This document shows positions 62,950 through 64,000 of a DNA stretch of 64,000 nucleotides, piece by piece (position 1 is the first letter of the stretch; the number at the start of each line of letters is the position of its first letter). The translations under genes and the position numbers were made by a program. The notes beneath the pieces were generated by a model. The model searched no databases. It saw only the letters and a program-made list of their open reading frames with translations, and was not told where the DNA came from. Location: positions 1-64,000 of the forward strand of contig JAFVAX010000039.1 of assembly GCA_017480285.1 (NCBI GenBank), written 5' to 3'. The stretch is from Paludibacteraceae bacterium. GTDB lineage: Bacteria; Bacteroidota; Bacteroidia; Bacteroidales; Paludibacteraceae.

Positions 62950-64000
62950 ATGAACTTTATTGAAGAAATTGTCGAAAACGACCTGAAAGCAAAACTCAAC
63001 GATGGACGCATTCAAACTCGTTTCCCGCCGGAGCCGAACGGATACCTGCATATAGGTCATGTGAAGGCCATCTGTATGGACTTTGGTATTGCAAAGAAAT
63101 ATGGAGGGGTCTGCAACCTGCGTTTTGACGACACTAACCCTGCAAAAGAAGACACCGAGTATGTTGACTCTATTATGCGGGATATCAGATGGTTAGGCTT
63201 TGAGTGGGGACAAGTGTTCTACGCTTCCGACTATTTCGACCAACTATACGAACTCGCTATTCGATTTATAAAAGAGGGTAAGGCATACGTTGATGAGCAG
63301 ACTGCCGAACAGATAGCCGAGCAGAAAGGTAGTCCTACCGAACCCGGTAAGGAATCGCCGTTCCGCAACCGCCCGATAGAGGAGAATCTCCGCTTGTTTG
63401 AGCAGATGCAGGCAGGTGAGATACCTGAAGGTAAGATGGTGCTTCGTGCAAAGATTGACATGGCTAACCCCAATATGCACTTCCGCGATCCTATCATCTA
63501 TCGTATCATCACATCGCATCCGCACCATCGCACAGGGCGCAAGTGGAATGTATATCCGATGTACGACTTTGCTCACGGACAATCTGACTACTTCGAGGGC
63601 GTTACACACTCTATCTGTACGCTTGAGTTTGTTGTTCATCGTCCGCTATATGATTGGTTTATCGACCAGTTTGTGCCACAAGGCGAGTATCGTCCGCACC
63701 AGTATGAGTTCAATCGTTTGAACATAACATATACCGTTATGTCGAAACGCAAGATGTTGCAACTTGTCAAAGAAGGTCTTGTCGCCGGTTGGGACGACCC
63801 GCGTATGCCGACAGTGTGCGGTCTGCGTCGTCGTGGTTATACACCATCGTCGATCCACACTTTCATCGACCGCATAGGTTATACCAAAGTGGAGGGGACG
63901 ATTGACCTTGGTCTGCTTGAGCATGTCATTCGTGAGGACTTGAAAGAGACCGCTCCGCGTATGTGTGCCATACTTGAGCCTATAAGACTTGTTATTGACA
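62950..64000 (+). CDS. glnS: Glutaminyl-tRNA synthetase (3' end outside window)
   Basis: Frame open from ATG 62950 to the window end (350 residues seen). Class I features: [11 protein letters not shown] near residue 32, FDDTNPAKE and the KMSKS-type VMSKRK motif at about 63738. The family pattern [16 protein letters not shown] is present. The gene continues right of the window; usual length is about 560 aa. Confidence 0.95.
   Translation, partial: MNFIEEIVENDLKAKLNDGRIQTRFPPEPNGYLHIGHVKAICMDFGIAKKYGGVCNLRFDDTNPAKEDTEYVDSIMRDIRWLGFEWGQVFYASDYFDQLYELAIRFIKEGKAYVDEQTAEQIAEQKGSPTEPGKESPFRNRPIEENLRLFEQMQAGEIPEGKMVLRAKIDMANPNMHFRDPIIYRIITSHPHHRTGRKWNVYPMYDFAHGQSDYFEGVTHSICTLEFVVHRPLYDWFIDQFVPQGEYRPHQYEFNRLNITYTVMSKRKMLQLVKEGLVAGWDDPRMPTVCGLRRRGYTPSSIHTFIDRIGYTKVEGTIDLGLLEHVIREDLKETAPRMCAILEPIRLVID

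Noticed and set aside
1..64000. tRNA or rRNA genes
   Set aside because: No cloverleaf-like sequence with the usual T-loop and CCA-proximal stem, and no rRNA stretch, was recognised by eye; a tRNA scan would be decisive.

Overview
The window comes from a genome of the phylum Bacteroidota, most likely order Bacteroidales. Support comes from the short primary sigma factor (286 aa, no region 1.1), promoters of the Bacteroides type (TTTG, about 20 nt, TAnnTTTG) before many genes, a Na+-translocating NADH:quinone reductase, a fused lpxC-fabZ gene, TonB receptor/DUF4249 and leucine-rich-repeat surface proteins, and tails resembling type IX secretion signals. No rRNA, tRNA or CRISPR array was found. 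Both ends cut genes: a large surface protein on the left and glnS on the right.

Layout. 3-4405: end of a surface protein, then uvrA. 4601-19379: one co-directional, overlapping operon resembling aryl-polyene/flexirubin clusters (aromatic ammonia-lyase, two acyl carrier proteins, two ketosynthases plus a degenerate one, CoA-ligase-like enzyme, LolA-like carrier, glycosyltransferase-acyltransferase fusion, MMPL exporter), ending in pnuC. 19389-22559 (minus): 5'-nucleotidase-like lipoprotein, mutL, small membrane protein. 22796-25574: rplS, ybaK, pepD. 25911-33200: envelope proteins, a NrtR-like regulator with a visible operator pair, VWA protein, FKBP. 33291-41456: nqrA-E, a DMT-like gene, trpS with a structured leader, a decayed gene, nqrF. 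41612-47426: rpoD, an outer-membrane protein, HD hydrolase, lpxD, lpxC-fabZ. 47427-56577: an accessory block lying between lpxC-fabZ and lpxA. 56743-62832: lpxA, then a second accessory block (RhuM remnant, four-helix protein, EcoRI-type DNA methyltransferase, BRO-N protein, DUF262-HNH nuclease). 62950 onward: glnS.

The most notable system is at 50573-56120 (minus). It has a Tat-leader precursor with cysteines every fourth residue, a second leaderless cysteine-every-fourth peptide, a radical SAM/SPASM maturase, a second maturase, a small modification-system protein, and dedicated tatA and tatC. It resembles the bioinformatically described but chemically uncharacterised CXXX-repeat peptide family. 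The block is bounded by two 190-bp direct repeats that each carry a promoter and the start of a long structured 5' leader RNA. A diverged third copy of this leader lies before the lipoprotein gene at 25911, which suggests an undescribed cis-acting RNA class.

The genome also carries families of short palindromic repeats. Most are intergenic, but copies sit in frame inside uvrA, pepD and a rhodanese-hydrolase gene.
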